Part shown: one piece after another, positions 9,541 to 19,374 of the stretch
How positions within the stretch are numbered: position 1 is the first letter of the stretch
Layout: every line of letters begins with the position of its first letter
Source of the DNA: an uncultured Mollicutes bacterium
Lineage (GTDB): Bacteria; Bacillota_I; Bacilli_A; RFN20; CAG-826
Assembly (NCBI GenBank): GCA_945935945.1
Contig: CAMESA010000001.1
Location: forward strand, 62,001-126,000
DNA length: 64,000 nucleotides
Direction: 5' to 3'
The notes under the pieces: model-generated
What the model was told of the DNA's origin: nothing
The model's input: the letters and a program-made list of their open reading frames with translations, nothing else
Databases searched by the model: none
Program-made: the position numbers and the translations under genes

Positions 9541-11268
9541 ATGCCAAAAAATGTAGAATTATTGGATAATGGAAATGACATACTATATCCAAGAACAAAA
9601 ACCGAACAAGTTATTGTAACAAGCACACAAAACCTAAATGTAAAATTAGATGAAATTGATGCTAGTATTGAGTCTGTAACAAATGAAGTCACAAATGCTA
9701 GAACGAATGGTAACACTTTAAAAGTGTATGATAATTTAAAAGCTAGGTTAGATGATGATTATAATTATCTAAATACAGAATTAATAAAAGTTAGAGATCG
9801 AATTTGTGTCGTTGATACCTCGATGACAATTGCTCAAATAAATGACTTACTTTCAAAAGATTACGGTACTTATCTTTTCAAATCTGGTGAATACAAACTA
9901 ACAAGCACTGAAGGACTTGTTGTAAAGTCAAATAGTCACCTTATTTTTGAGCAAGGTGCTACTCTTGTTCAAACAACATTAGATGCTACGCATTATGAGA
10001 TGATTTTATTAAAGGATGCTGAGAATGTCGTTATTGACAATCCAACTATTAAGGGGGAACGAGCAAGCCATGTTGGTGTTGATGGCGAATGGGGGCATGG
10101 TATAGCGATTTATTCATCAAGAAATGTCATAATTAATAATCCTACCATAACTGAAACTTGGGGCGATGGAATCTACATCGGCTTAAAATATTGGGATACT
10201 TATAAATACGACAATTCAAATATTTTAATTAACCACCCTGTTATTATAGATTGTAGTCGTAACGGAATAGCGGTGTGTTCATCTAAAAATGTTGAAATTG
10301 TTTCTCCATACTTTAAAGGAATCAATCGAACAGCTCCAAAATCGGGGATTGACATTGAACCCGAACATGACACCCCAAGCGGTAGATTCTTAGGTGAAGT
10401 TAAAGTGACGGGTGTGATGACGTGTATTGATTGCCCTTATCCGTTTGTTTTACACGCTTGGAAACTACATAACAGTGTAGTTAATATTCAAGTTCAAGAT
10501 ATTAATATCAGAAATTGTTTTCAAGGTGTTCATATCAATGGGGGAGATACAAATCTAAAGGGACTTATTAATATTAATCACATAACGTGCGACCAAATCT
10601 CTTACAACGCACTACTAGTTAAAAACAAACCGGACTCTCTAAAATTAAGTGTTGGTACTATTGAGGTAAGACAACGTAGACATCAAGATACTTCAGATAA
10701 TGGTGAGTATGGTGCTTGTGTATGGATAAACTCAACCGATGATTGCGCTTATCAAAATTTAGGGGATATTTATGTTGAATCATTTAGATTGGATGATATA
10801 GATAATTACGATACAGCTTTACGTGTAGATGGTCGATACAATCAATCAAATATTACTTTCGACAAAATTTACATACCATTGTACAACTCATATAAAAATC
10901 CAATTAAAATCTACACTGCTCAAGATATTAAAATTCACAACCTATACCCAGCTCGAGATGTAATTTATGGTACACCAAACGTTTGGTATTCAACAACATA
11001 TTGCAAACATATGATTTATAGTCCAAATATGAGGTTAGACCAAATTTTTACCTTAGCAATTAGAAATGATTTGCCTGATGGTGAATATAAGGTAACTTTC
11101 TTGTCGGACAATGCTGGTCAATTTTATCTGCAAATTAATCCCGAGAATGGCTTAACAGGAGTTGGCTATCACAATGTTCAAATGTCAGCTAGAGGGTCGA
11201 ATGTAACTTTCTTAAAACAGAACGATAAGTTGTATATTATTGATAGTAGCAATGTTACAATTAATTAA
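9541..11268 (+). CDS. Tail spike 2, right-handed beta-helix
   Basis: This is a 575-residue protein. The first 45 residues match the stalk protein at 8262 (LLDNGNDILYPRTKTEQVIV, VKLDEIDAS), followed by one EVTNAR…NLKARLD module. From residue about 90 it is a parallel beta-helix with regular rungs (NVIINNPTI, NILINHPVI, GIAVCSSKNVEIVSPYF) and asparagine ladders. The acidic motif GIDIEPEHD (around residue 265) resembles substrate-site loops of polysaccharide lyases and hydrolases, but no catalytic assignment is safe. A beta-rich tip follows from about 490. It is probably a depolymerase-like receptor-binding spike. Confidence 0.75.
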   Translation: MPKNVELLDNGNDILYPRTKTEQVIVTSTQNLNVKLDEIDASIESVTNEVTNARTNGNTLKVYDNLKARLDDDYNYLNTELIKVRDRICVVDTSMTIAQINDLLSKDYGTYLFKSGEYKLTSTEGLVVKSNSHLIFEQGATLVQTTLDATHYEMILLKDAENVVIDNPTIKGERASHVGVDGEWGHGIAIYSSRNVIINNPTITETWGDGIYIGLKYWDTYKYDNSNILINHPVIIDCSRNGIAVCSSKNVEIVSPYFKGINRTAPKSGIDIEPEHDTPSGRFLGEVKVTGVMTCIDCPYPFVLHAWKLHNSVVNIQVQDINIRNCFQGVHINGGDTNLKGLININHITCDQISYNALLVKNKPDSLKLSVGTIEVRQRRHQDTSDNGEYGACVWINSTDDCAYQNLGDIYVESFRLDDIDNYDTALRVDGRYNQSNITFDKIYIPLYNSYKNPIKIYTAQDIKIHNLYPARDVIYGTPNVWYSTTYCKHMIYSPNMRLDQIFTLAIRNDLPDGEYKVTFLSDNAGQFYLQINPENGLTGVGYHNVQMSARGSNVTFLKQNDKLYIIDSSNVTIN

Positions 11269-11556
11269 TTACAAAATGATTATATTGATAAAATTTTATT
11301 TTTAGCAACAATTTAGTTATAAATAAGATGTCCATAATGTGGTGGGTGGCAATAACTACTCAATTCAATAATACTGTGCTTAATACGCAGAAATAAAAAT
11401 ACATAAGTTAAAGTTGGAGTTGCTTCATTATAATCTTTAAGAGATAATTGTATAATAATTCAAAAACAACCAAAACAAATATAAAGGCGATAGTCAACTC
11501 GATTATCGCTTTTATTATATCAACACATTATATAAAATTATTAAGGAGGTGCAGCA
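11269..11556. other. Non-coding gap between spikes 2 and 3
   Basis: These 288 bp are AT-rich with no supported gene. A TATAAT-like hexamer at 11451-11456 lacks a good -35 box, so a promoter is possible but not convincing. The right part holds a hairpin described separately at 11487-11514. As with the gap after the first spike, this may be a recombination junction between fibre cassettes. Confidence 0.45.
11487..11514 (+). terminator. Probable intrinsic terminator
   Basis: GCGATA (11487-11492) pairs with TATCGC (11504-11509) around an 11-nt loop, followed by TTTTATT. It lies just before the third spike gene, so the spike may have separate expression or be read through. Confidence 0.55.
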
Positions 11557-13239
11557 ATGGCTTCTATAATTAACGTAAAGGACTATGAAGATCATGTTGT
11601 TAATCTCAATAACTTCCTAGTCTGGGATGAGGCTTTTAAAATGGCATTTGACACTCTTGAAGAGGGAGATACGTTTTTTATTCCAGAGGGAACTTACTAT
11701 ATTAAGCTTCGTTCAATACTAGAAAACAAAAGTAATATCACCATTGACTGCAAAGGAAGGATCAAGCCAGTGGACGGTGAAGTTGCCCACATTGGAACAT
11801 TAATGTTCAACAATTTAAACAATGTGGTAATCAATAATTTAACAATGAATGGTAATAGAGAAAACTTACCTCAAAGTGATACGTTAGGTTTACAATCGTT
11901 AATTGAAATCAATGATAGTGAGAATGTAACGTTTAACAATTTACACATCTTCAATACTATGGAAAGTGGGTTGAACTCAAATGGGAATGTCAACAACATT
12001 GTATTCAATAACCCACGATTTGAAAACATTGGTGAACACGCTACATACTTTGGTGGCACAAACACGAGAAATGTTCACTTTAATAACTTATACTGTAAAG
12101 ACATTGGTATGTCAGATATTAGCCAAGATCGTCATGTAGCAGTTGTTAAGTTACGCAATAAACAAGAAGGGGATGTTAAACATAGAGACATCTATATTAA
12201 CAATTTCACATTCATCTCAACAACATCAAATTCAACACATGATAGACAATTAATCCAAGCATTTGATACTGAAACTGTCTATGTTACAACTGGGACTATT
12301 AAAGGCGAAGATACTTCCATCTTTGGTGGAAATACTGCTATTGAAGAAATGATTATTAATAATGTCCGTTTTGATGGTCGTAGAGTATGTTATAACTTCA
12401 ATGCGAAAACTGGTTATAACACACCTACCGATATTGTTAATCATGGTGCTAAAGAAATTATTATCATCAACTCAAATATCAAAGGTGCTACTGACTATTT
12501 AACAGATGTCATGGTGTACTCTCACTGTAAAATTAACTTCAAAAACAAGCAGTTCAAGGATTCAATGGCTACTGGTGTTGGTCGTACTTGTCGATTTGAG
12601 TATTGCGAGTTAAATGTTGGTGAAGGTCGAATCTCTATTAATAAAGAAACAGATTGTAATGTTGAGTTTAGTAATGTTGACTTTATTGGCTATCAAGAGA
12701 ATAGAATTCAACCTTTAGTAACTAATACTGGTTTACAAGAGGATAACTCAATTATCTTTAGTGAGGTAAATGTTAAAACTCCTTTATCAGTGTTAATTAC
12801 AACAGAGAAAGATGTTGATATGGCAATTTGGAATTCTCACATTAATGCAGGTATTAAGTCGGCAAATGCGAAATACAAAAACCTAAGTATTGAAAACACG
12901 AAGATGAAAGAGTGTAGATTATCTTTATATGCTCAATTCGAAAACTTAGAAGTTGAAGGATTATGCGATATGGATGGTGTGAGAAAAGACGAGAGTACCC
13001 ACTCGGCTACAATTGGAGCAGGTCAAGAGTCTACTACATATTCTTTGGCATACAAGCGTATCGATGTAGTGAAGCCATCTGATTTAACGATCACCAATGA
13101 TAGAAATGTTGAGTTTGAGTCATCTATTTCTGAAAATATCGTTACTTTAACATTAACAGAAGTGCAAGACGTTGATGTTAATTTTACAATTAAATATAAA
13201 TATACACAAGAAAGAGAAGTTGCTATACCTCTTTTATAA
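11557..13239 (+). CDS. Tail spike 3, beta-helix with short N-terminus
   Basis: This 560-residue protein has a pectate-lyase-3-like opening (residues 1-75; DTFFIPEGTYYIKLRSILEN, then NITIDCKGRI) and about 11-12 beta-helix rungs (NVVINNLTM, NVTFNNLHI, NIVFNNPRF, NVHFNNLYC). It lacks the attachment domain and the EV-AR-RLD modules of the other spikes, so it must use another mount, possibly the 96-residue protein 20 bp downstream. The beta-sandwich-like C-terminus (about 490-560) could trimerise or bind sugar. AAGGAGGTG precedes the start. Confidence 0.72.
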   Translation: MASIINVKDYEDHVVNLNNFLVWDEAFKMAFDTLEEGDTFFIPEGTYYIKLRSILENKSNITIDCKGRIKPVDGEVAHIGTLMFNNLNNVVINNLTMNGNRENLPQSDTLGLQSLIEINDSENVTFNNLHIFNTMESGLNSNGNVNNIVFNNPRFENIGEHATYFGGTNTRNVHFNNLYCKDIGMSDISQDRHVAVVKLRNKQEGDVKHRDIYINNFTFISTTSNSTHDRQLIQAFDTETVYVTTGTIKGEDTSIFGGNTAIEEMIINNVRFDGRRVCYNFNAKTGYNTPTDIVNHGAKEIIIINSNIKGATDYLTDVMVYSHCKINFKNKQFKDSMATGVGRTCRFEYCELNVGEGRISINKETDCNVEFSNVDFIGYQENRIQPLVTNTGLQEDNSIIFSEVNVKTPLSVLITTEKDVDMAIWNSHINAGIKSANAKYKNLSIENTKMKECRLSLYAQFENLEVEGLCDMDGVRKDESTHSATIGAGQESTTYSLAYKRIDVVKPSDLTITNDRNVEFESSISENIVTLTLTEVQDVDVNFTIKYKYTQEREVAIPLL

Positions 13240-13259
13240 ATTAAAAAGGAAGTGAAAAT

Positions 13260-13550
13260 ATGAGAGCTTATAGTGCAAGACACATTACACGATTAGCTAG
13301 TTACAATGGTACACCAAACATTGATGAAGACTTAATGAATTTAATCAATTTTGACCCTGATTTTACAAATCCACGAATTTTTAAACTACAAATCATGGTT
13401 GATGCTCCATGTGATGTTTTAATTAATGGTAATTCTGAGGTAAGAATTAGTGAAAAATATGGATTAATTATTGAGTATACTGATTTAATGATTGATTCAT
13501 TTGTATTTAAAACAGGTGGTGTAAATGTTTACGCCGTCGTTGGTTATTAA
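13260..13550 (+). CDS. Small tail structural protein
   Basis: This 96-residue protein begins YSARHITRLASYNGTPNIDE, a pattern I associate with small minor structural proteins next to fibre genes in Firmicutes phages. The remainder is predicted beta-sheet (KLQIMVDAPCDVLING, GLIIEYTDLMIDSFVF). There is no signal peptide or membrane segment. It lies 20 bp after spike 3 and 20 bp before the first long fibre, so it may be an adaptor. Function is not established. Confidence 0.55.
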   Translation: MRAYSARHITRLASYNGTPNIDEDLMNLINFDPDFTNPRIFKLQIMVDAPCDVLINGNSEVRISEKYGLIIEYTDLMIDSFVFKTGGVNVYAVVGY

Positions 13551-13570
13551 TTAAAAAGGAGGTAAAATTT

Positions 13571-15613
13571 ATGGGTGGGTTCTTTCCTATTAATCCCGGA
13601 GGTGGGGTAGGTGGTGGTCAAAATCCTGATACCGCCTTTGTCGGAGTTCAATTAAATGGTGACAACTTAGTTTTTACAAGAGGGAATGGACAAACTACAA
13701 ATGTTCCTTTAAGTGTCATTACAAACGGTCTTGTCGAAGATGTTGAACTAAATGCAAATGGAACAGATTTAACAATTATTAAAAAAGATGGCTCTACTAA
13801 AACTGTTAACCTCACTCCTTTATTGGGTGTAAGAGAGTTTAGTTATGATAATAATACAAGAGTGATTACCGTTATAGACCAGAATGGTAATCGAGTGGAG
13901 GTTGATTTAAGTAAGTTTGCTAGATTGGACGAAGACAATATATTTAGTGGAGATTCTAATATATTTAAAGAATTAAGTTTAGGTTTACCTAATAAAACAA
14001 ATTATATAATCCCAAGTGGAACTTATGGACCAGCAGTAACTCAAATTAAAACTGGTAACAGAGCAATAACCTCACACACTGTAGCTACATCCAATGGTTA
14101 TGTTAAAAATTTGGTTGCTAGAGTTGATAATGTAACACTAGGAGAAAAAATTAATGTAAATATTTGGGAAGTAACTAAAGGACAAGATAGAAGTCAAGAT
14201 GTTCCTAAATTATTACACTCTAATCTTGAGGTAGAAGTTATAAGTTCTACTGGATATTTTGCGACTGGATTTGCCATTAAGTGTCCTATAAATAAGAAGT
14301 ATAATAAAGAAACTTATTTTATTTATCAAATACTACAACCAGCAAAATTATTTAGAGCAACAAATATAAATCCAACTAGCGATGATTATATAAGAATAGA
14401 AGAAAATGTTGATGTAACTACAGCAGCTATAATACTTTCAAGAAATGATTTAGTTGGTGTTTATCTTTTAGAACTTGGAGATGTTAATATAGGAGATTTG
14501 TTAGACAACAACAATGGAACAGTAACATCTGTAAATGGTCAAGCACCAAATGATTTAGGGGCAGTAACTGTTGACGCAGAACATATAAACTATGATAACA
14601 CAACTTCTCAATTAAATTCGACAGATGTTCAAGGTGCTATTGATGAGGTTAATGGTAAAGTAAACAATGCTTATATTGATGCAAATTTTGATGATGTAAG
14701 TGGAGAGTTGACATTAACTAAAGCAAATGGACAAGATGATGTTTTAGACTTATCAAGCTTATTATTTGATGTGACATTTGATGATACAAGCAACACTCTA
14801 AATAAAGTTCAGAATGGTGTTACTACACCAGTTATTGACCACGTTGTTACAGAGTGGGATGATTTAGAGTTTGTGTCTAAAACAAAAGGTGACATTAGAA
14901 ACATTTTTAATAAACACACACAAATAGTAAAAGACAGATATTACACTCCAGTTTCAGGAGGAGGTTATCAAATTCATAGTAATACAAACTGGGATTTAGC
15001 ATATATGCCAGTTGTGCCAGGACAAGAAATTACATTAATAAAAAATACACATGATAGTCAAAATTATGGTGTATTTGATGCACAGCTTACACATTACCAA
15101 CATATTAGTAACAGTGGTCAATTAGTAAATGGTATGCGTGTATATCGTATGACTATCGACGCTACATTACCTCAAGGAAATACATATTATTTACTAATAA
15201 ATATGTATAAAATTGGTAATAATTCAGTAGACCCAAATAAAGTAATGGTGTTTAATGGGAATATAATAGATGATGACTTGCCAAAAGAATATATCCCTTA
15301 TGCTACACATGGTAGTATTTATATTGATGGTAATGAAGTTGTTCATACATTTAACCCAGCTGGTAGTACATTAGTTTCACAAAATACACAGGATGCTATT
15401 ATTGAACTAGATAGAAAAATTACAACAACTAATGAATCTTCTATTAAAACAATAAATAGCCAAACACCAGACACACAAGGAAATATTGACCTAGAATTAG
15501 AAAATGCACAGGATGTTATTAACTTTAAGGTTGGCGCTCAAACCATTAATACAATAACTTATGCAACTCAACCAGAGGTCGACGCAATAAAAAATAATAT
15601 AATAGTATTTTAA
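13571..15613 (+). CDS. Long tail fibre 1
   Basis: This 680-residue fibre has a Gly-rich N-terminus (GGGVGGGQNP) and short beta repeats that look like fibre-shaft rungs (LVFTRGNGQTTNVPL, LTIIKKDGSTKTVNL). A globular region (about 140-310) follows. Next comes a TSVNGQAPNDLGAVTV linker module near 320, a second domain (about 420-590), and a terminal SQTPDTQGNI linker with the ending ATQPEVDAIKNNI. Similar linkers occur in the next two proteins. Residues 140-310 are less like the sibling fibres and are probably the specificity region. Confidence 0.65.
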   Translation: MGGFFPINPGGGVGGGQNPDTAFVGVQLNGDNLVFTRGNGQTTNVPLSVITNGLVEDVELNANGTDLTIIKKDGSTKTVNLTPLLGVREFSYDNNTRVITVIDQNGNRVEVDLSKFARLDEDNIFSGDSNIFKELSLGLPNKTNYIIPSGTYGPAVTQIKTGNRAITSHTVATSNGYVKNLVARVDNVTLGEKINVNIWEVTKGQDRSQDVPKLLHSNLEVEVISSTGYFATGFAIKCPINKKYNKETYFIYQILQPAKLFRATNINPTSDDYIRIEENVDVTTAAIILSRNDLVGVYLLELGDVNIGDLLDNNNGTVTSVNGQAPNDLGAVTVDAEHINYDNTTSQLNSTDVQGAIDEVNGKVNNAYIDANFDDVSGELTLTKANGQDDVLDLSSLLFDVTFDDTSNTLNKVQNGVTTPVIDHVVTEWDDLEFVSKTKGDIRNIFNKHTQIVKDRYYTPVSGGGYQIHSNTNWDLAYMPVVPGQEITLIKNTHDSQNYGVFDAQLTHYQHISNSGQLVNGMRVYRMTIDATLPQGNTYYLLINMYKIGNNSVDPNKVMVFNGNIIDDDLPKEYIPYATHGSIYIDGNEVVHTFNPAGSTLVSQNTQDAIIELDRKITTTNESSIKTINSQTPDTQGNIDLELENAQDVINFKVGAQTINTITYATQPEVDAIKNNIIVF

Positions 15614-15627
15614 AAGGAGGTAATTGT

Positions 15628-17007
15628 ATGTCTAAGATTGTTAAATTACCTCATTTGCAAGAGGTAGTACAAGATTTAGTAAATAAAATAAAGATTAAGT
15701 TTAATCAAATGGTTGTTTCGGTTGAATTTAACCCAGATACAGATATTGTCACTGTTACCAAAGATGGGGGAGCTACAACTGAATTCTCCCTAGAAAAGTT
15801 TGTCGATGAATGGGGAGATTTAGACTGTGTAACAGAGTATCCTTATGTCAATCTGTTTAATTATACCGAAAGAGTAGATGACAAAAAATATCAACCAGAT
15901 GGTAGCACTGTAGTAGATACTGGTACTAGTTCTGTGATTATTGAAGTACTTGGCGGAAATCAATATTCTATCTTCCGTCAACATAATGACAATCATAATA
16001 TTGTATTTTATGACGCAGCAGACCGATTTGTAGATGCTGACACAGTGCAAGCTCCCGCTGGTGGTGGTTGGCACAAAAAAGTGGTAAACGCACCAGCAAA
16101 CGCAACTAAAATGGCTGTTAACTTTAGAAAAGACGGACCAAACTCCCCTAATATAATGGTTATCAAGGAAGATGTTATCAACAATGTCACTACACACATT
16201 CCCTATTTAGATGGTGGTAGAATTTCAATTGGAGATTGTGTATCTCTATCATTTAACAATGATGGAACAACACTAGCTTCAACAACCCATGCCTCTGCTA
16301 TTAAGGAATTAGATAGTAAGATTACTACTCTAGCTGGTGGAACAGTAACAAGCGTTAATGGTGAAAGACCGGACAATCAAGGTAATGTTCAGATTGAAAT
16401 TGGGCATATTTCAACATTGCAAGATGTACTTAATGGAAAAGTTAATACAGCTGATCTAACAAAACTTGGTGGTGTTCAGCACGCAGAGAAAATTCCTCAG
16501 TTGGATGACCAAGGTAAGTTACATCTTTCAATGCTTCCAGACATCTCAATTAACAAGGTTCATTCAGTTACTAATCGACAAGAGGCATCAACATTAATCC
16601 AAAATGGAACCGCAGCTGTTGGGGATATTTTTATTGTTGAGGATGAAGGTAATGCCGTTTATATGTATGTTAATGACCAAGGTGCAGATTTTACTGACAA
16701 GTGTGTTGAATTAACTATGGCGAATGGGACAGTAAAAAAAGTAAACGGAATTACAGCAGACCCAACAGGAAATGTTACTGTTACTGCAAATGATATTACT
16801 TTAGCAAATGGACAATCAACAGTTGAAATTGAATTAGGGAAGAAACTTAAAACAATTAACAACCAACCAGCAATCAATGGTAACATTGACTTAGGAGTAG
16901 GTACTACCAATACCGACATTGAACTAAAAGTTGGTAATCATGTGTATGGTTCTGTGCCTTACATTACCACTCAGCAAGTTAATGACATTATAAACTTATT
17001 TGTTTAA
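15628..17007 (+). CDS. Long tail fibre 2
   Basis: This 459-residue protein starts with a basic helical segment (LQEVVQDLVNKIKIKFN), also found in diverged form in fibre 3. It then has a beta domain (about 75-200) and three linker modules (TSVNGERPDNQGNVQI, KKVNGITADPTGNVTV, KTINNQPAINGNIDL). The centre carries a PQLDDQGKLHLSMLPDISI stretch, as in collagen-like or collar-linked phage fibres. Its last 30 residues (ELKVGNHVYGSVPYITTQQV) align with the end of fibre 1. Genes 13571, 15628 and 17025 look like tandem paralogues. Confidence 0.65.
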   Translation: MSKIVKLPHLQEVVQDLVNKIKIKFNQMVVSVEFNPDTDIVTVTKDGGATTEFSLEKFVDEWGDLDCVTEYPYVNLFNYTERVDDKKYQPDGSTVVDTGTSSVIIEVLGGNQYSIFRQHNDNHNIVFYDAADRFVDADTVQAPAGGGWHKKVVNAPANATKMAVNFRKDGPNSPNIMVIKEDVINNVTTHIPYLDGGRISIGDCVSLSFNNDGTTLASTTHASAIKELDSKITTLAGGTVTSVNGERPDNQGNVQIEIGHISTLQDVLNGKVNTADLTKLGGVQHAEKIPQLDDQGKLHLSMLPDISINKVHSVTNRQEASTLIQNGTAAVGDIFIVEDEGNAVYMYVNDQGADFTDKCVELTMANGTVKKVNGITADPTGNVTVTANDITLANGQSTVEIELGKKLKTINNQPAINGNIDLGVGTTNTDIELKVGNHVYGSVPYITTQQVNDIINLFV

Positions 17008-17024
17008 AAACAAGAGGTGAAAAA

Positions 17025-18710
17025 ATGAATGTAGTAAATTATGAAAAATTAAAAGAAATTCTACGAGAATTGTGGAATAGAATAAAAGACCAATTCATAA
17101 AAAGTGCTAGTTTGGATGGCAACACATTGAAAATAGAAAAAGAAAATGGCAGTACTATTGATGTTAATTTAAAACCAATTTTAAAAGCCAATAATATCGA
17201 TTATGATGACGCAAACACAAATCTTGGTTTAGACGATGTTCAAGATGTGTTAGAATTTTTAGAAAAAGATAAAGCATCATTAAGCAAAAATAACGTATTC
17301 GTGGGGACAAATACGTTTAGTAATGTTAAATTGCTTGGGAAAAATACATTTGTTGAAACTGATGGATATTGGCAAACTGGATTTCATCCAACAGATAGAT
17401 ATTGTGGGTATAGAAGTGTATCAACTCATAGCGATGGAGCTTTAACTCCGAAATATGTATCAGCAATAAGAATTGATGTTGATGAGGGTTTAGATGTTGG
17501 AGATACTGTTGGTGGAGTTCATATTGTGGAAGTAGAAAAAAAGACAAGTAAATCAACCGACATAGTTGGAGATAAAATCACAGAGGGTGGCTCATTTATT
17601 GTTGAAAAAGACTCTAGGGGACAAAAGGTAATTTATGTTCCAGTAGAAAAAGAATATACAAAAGATACTTATTTCCTAATTGGGCAAGCTGGTCTATCAC
17701 AAATGGCTCAAACATGCTACCTAAATGTTCCTGATGATGATTCTATAAATAGATTAATGTTTAATGATTTACCAGCAACGGGACAACCGCTTAATCATAG
17801 TTATGGTATTAACTGGGTAATTAGACATGCCTTGACAAATGATACTATTGATGTTAGAGAAGAATTAAAATCGTTAAATAATAAAATTACCAATGCTGGT
17901 AGTGGAACTGTAACGTCTGTTAATGGACAAGCTCCAAATGACCAGGGTGAAGTTACTGTTGGAATTACCAACATTCAAGGATTGCAGGATGCATTAGACA
18001 ATAAAGTTAATACAACAGAAGTTGGTAATAGTGCAAACCTAATTCCTCGACTTGATAATGGCAAATTGGTAGACTCTATTATTCCAGAGTTGGCTATTAC
18101 TAGAATTGTTGATGCCACCAACCAAGCGGACGCATTAGCAAAAGTTAATAGTGGTGATATTCAAGTCGGAGATTCTGTACGATTAACTAGTGAACAAAAC
18201 AAGGTTTATCAATACACTGGAGGTACAGCTGGTATTTTTACCGATAGATTTATCGAAATATCTCAAGGTGATGCAACAGTAAGAACAGTTAATAATCAAA
18301 CACCAACACTTGATGGAAATATAACTATTAATGCAAGACAAATTAACGGAACATACAATAATCGTGCAGGAACCATTCAAAACCATTTGGATACTATTAA
18401 AAGTAACTTAGATAATCACTCAACTAGAATTGCAACATTGGAGCGAAAACATCCAACTTACAATGTTGGTGATATAGTACCTACATTTAAAAATAGTAAC
18501 AATGGCTATATTATCGACGGATGTGAATTTATGTACTGTGGAACTCAACATCTTCTAACTAGAGCAAATTATCCTGAGTTTGCTACCACACTGGGAATTC
18601 CATCTGGAACAAGCGCATTTAACACACCTGTAATAGCAGATGAGGTAATTCGATTTGATATTAGTAGACAGGTTACAAAACGCTACTATGTTTGTATTAA
18701 AAATAACTAA
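17025..18710 (+). CDS. Long tail fibre 3 with tail-collar-like C-terminus
   Basis: This 561-residue protein shares the N-terminal helix (LKEILRELWNRIKDQF) and the TSVNGQAPNDQGEVTV linker with fibres 1 and 2. It then has the PRLDNGKLVDSIIPELAI segment of fibre 2. The last 80 residues end differently, in a collar-like tip (GDIVPTFKNSNNGYIIDG, then HLLTRANYPEFATTLGIPSG) of the kind seen at the end of many receptor-binding fibres. A strong terminator pair follows, closing the fibre cluster. Confidence 0.68.
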   Translation: MNVVNYEKLKEILRELWNRIKDQFIKSASLDGNTLKIEKENGSTIDVNLKPILKANNIDYDDANTNLGLDDVQDVLEFLEKDKASLSKNNVFVGTNTFSNVKLLGKNTFVETDGYWQTGFHPTDRYCGYRSVSTHSDGALTPKYVSAIRIDVDEGLDVGDTVGGVHIVEVEKKTSKSTDIVGDKITEGGSFIVEKDSRGQKVIYVPVEKEYTKDTYFLIGQAGLSQMAQTCYLNVPDDDSINRLMFNDLPATGQPLNHSYGINWVIRHALTNDTIDVREELKSLNNKITNAGSGTVTSVNGQAPNDQGEVTVGITNIQGLQDALDNKVNTTEVGNSANLIPRLDNGKLVDSIIPELAITRIVDATNQADALAKVNSGDIQVGDSVRLTSEQNKVYQYTGGTAGIFTDRFIEISQGDATVRTVNNQTPTLDGNITINARQINGTYNNRAGTIQNHLDTIKSNLDNHSTRIATLERKHPTYNVGDIVPTFKNSNNGYIIDGCEFMYCGTQHLLTRANYPEFATTLGIPSGTSAFNTPVIADEVIRFDISRQVTKRYYVCIKNN

Positions 18711-18713
18711 TTT

Positions 18714-18775
18714 AAGAGTGTTTTAATAACACTCTTTATAATCATAGGATTACTCAAATTGAGTAGTCCTTTTTA
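18714..18775 (+). terminator. Tandem terminators after the fibre cluster
   Basis: Hairpin one is AAGAGTGTT (18714-18722) with AACACTCTT (18728-18736), followed by TATAAT. Hairpin two is AGGATTACTC (18746-18755) with GAGTAGTCCT (18761-18770), one G-U pair, followed by TTTTT. The second is the better intrinsic terminator. They separate the fibre genes from the lysis cassette. Confidence 0.8.
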
Positions 18776-18799
18776 CATTTAAAAGGGGATGATTTATAG

Positions 18800-19087
18800 A
18801 TGGCTGAATTATCAAGCTTGATTGAATCTTTGGGGTTTCCGATTGCTTGCGTTTTTGGGTTGGCTTGGTATGTCAACAAGATACATAAGGAAACTACGGA
18901 CATGCAGGTGAAGCAAATGGAATCTAGCGAAAAAACGATCCGAGAAGCACAAGAGTCAAATAAGTTGTTAATGATGGCAAATAAGGAGTTGCTTGAAACA
19001 AATCGCACTCTTGTTGAAGGAATAAGCGTAAAAGTTGACATCATTGAAAATAGCATCTTAGAACTTAAAAGAAATTCAGAAAAATAA
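18800..19087 (+). CDS. BhlA/UviB-type holin-like protein
   Basis: This 95-residue protein has one N-terminal membrane segment (about residues 7-25, SLGFPIACVFGLAWYVNKI) and a charged helical tail ending in lysines. That is the topology and size of the BhlA/UviB family, found beside endolysins in Bacillus and Clostridium phages. Such proteins permeabilise the membrane at lysis. The gene starts a three-gene lysis cassette (holin-like, holin, amidase) directly after a strong terminator, so it probably depends on its own promoter or on antitermination. AAAGGGGATG is the ribosome site. Confidence 0.75.
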   Translation: MAELSSLIESLGFPIACVFGLAWYVNKIHKETTDMQVKQMESSEKTIREAQESNKLLMMANKELLETNRTLVEGISVKVDIIENSILELKRNSEK

Positions 19088-19106
19088 TAAAGGGGTTGTG
19101 AAAAGT

Positions 19107-19370
19107 ATGGATTTAACATTTCTAAGTGAGTTTTGCATTCCTGTGATTGTAGGGATTTGTGTTTGTGTGGGATATGTAATTAAGACTAGCATTCCTGGAA
19201 TTCCTAATCGCTTCATTCCATTAATTATGGCAGTATTGGGGTTATCATTAAACATTTGGATTTCACAAGGGATGGATGCAAATATTGTCTTAGCAGGTTT
19301 ATTCAGTGGATTAAGTTCAACTGGATTACATCAATTATTTAAATCTTTAATTATCAAAGAGGGGGAATAA
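19107..19370 (+). CDS. Phage holin
   Basis: I place the start at the ATG at 19107, not the in-frame GTG at 19098. The GTG is only two bases from AGGGG, while the ATG has an 11-nt spacing. The 87-residue product has two or three hydrophobic segments (about 7-26, 32-50 and 56-72) with an acidic C-terminus. The pattern STGLHQLFKSLI at the end is typical of two-membrane-segment holins in Firmicutes phages. GTG and ATG three codons apart could give a dual-start holin/antiholin pair, but this is unproven. The endolysin follows immediately. Confidence 0.75.
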   Translation: MDLTFLSEFCIPVIVGICVCVGYVIKTSIPGIPNRFIPLIMAVLGLSLNIWISQGMDANIVLAGLFSGLSSTGLHQLFKSLIIKEGE

Positions 19371-19374
19371 TAAT

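Noticed and set aside
11440..11456. Promoter for spike 3
   Set aside because: TATAAT is present, but no -35 box at a proper distance, and late genes probably use another sigma factor.
15820..16197. 125-codon open frame on the - strand inside fibre 2
   Set aside because: It is the shadow of a clear coding gene, has no ribosome site and low-complexity hydrophobic translation.
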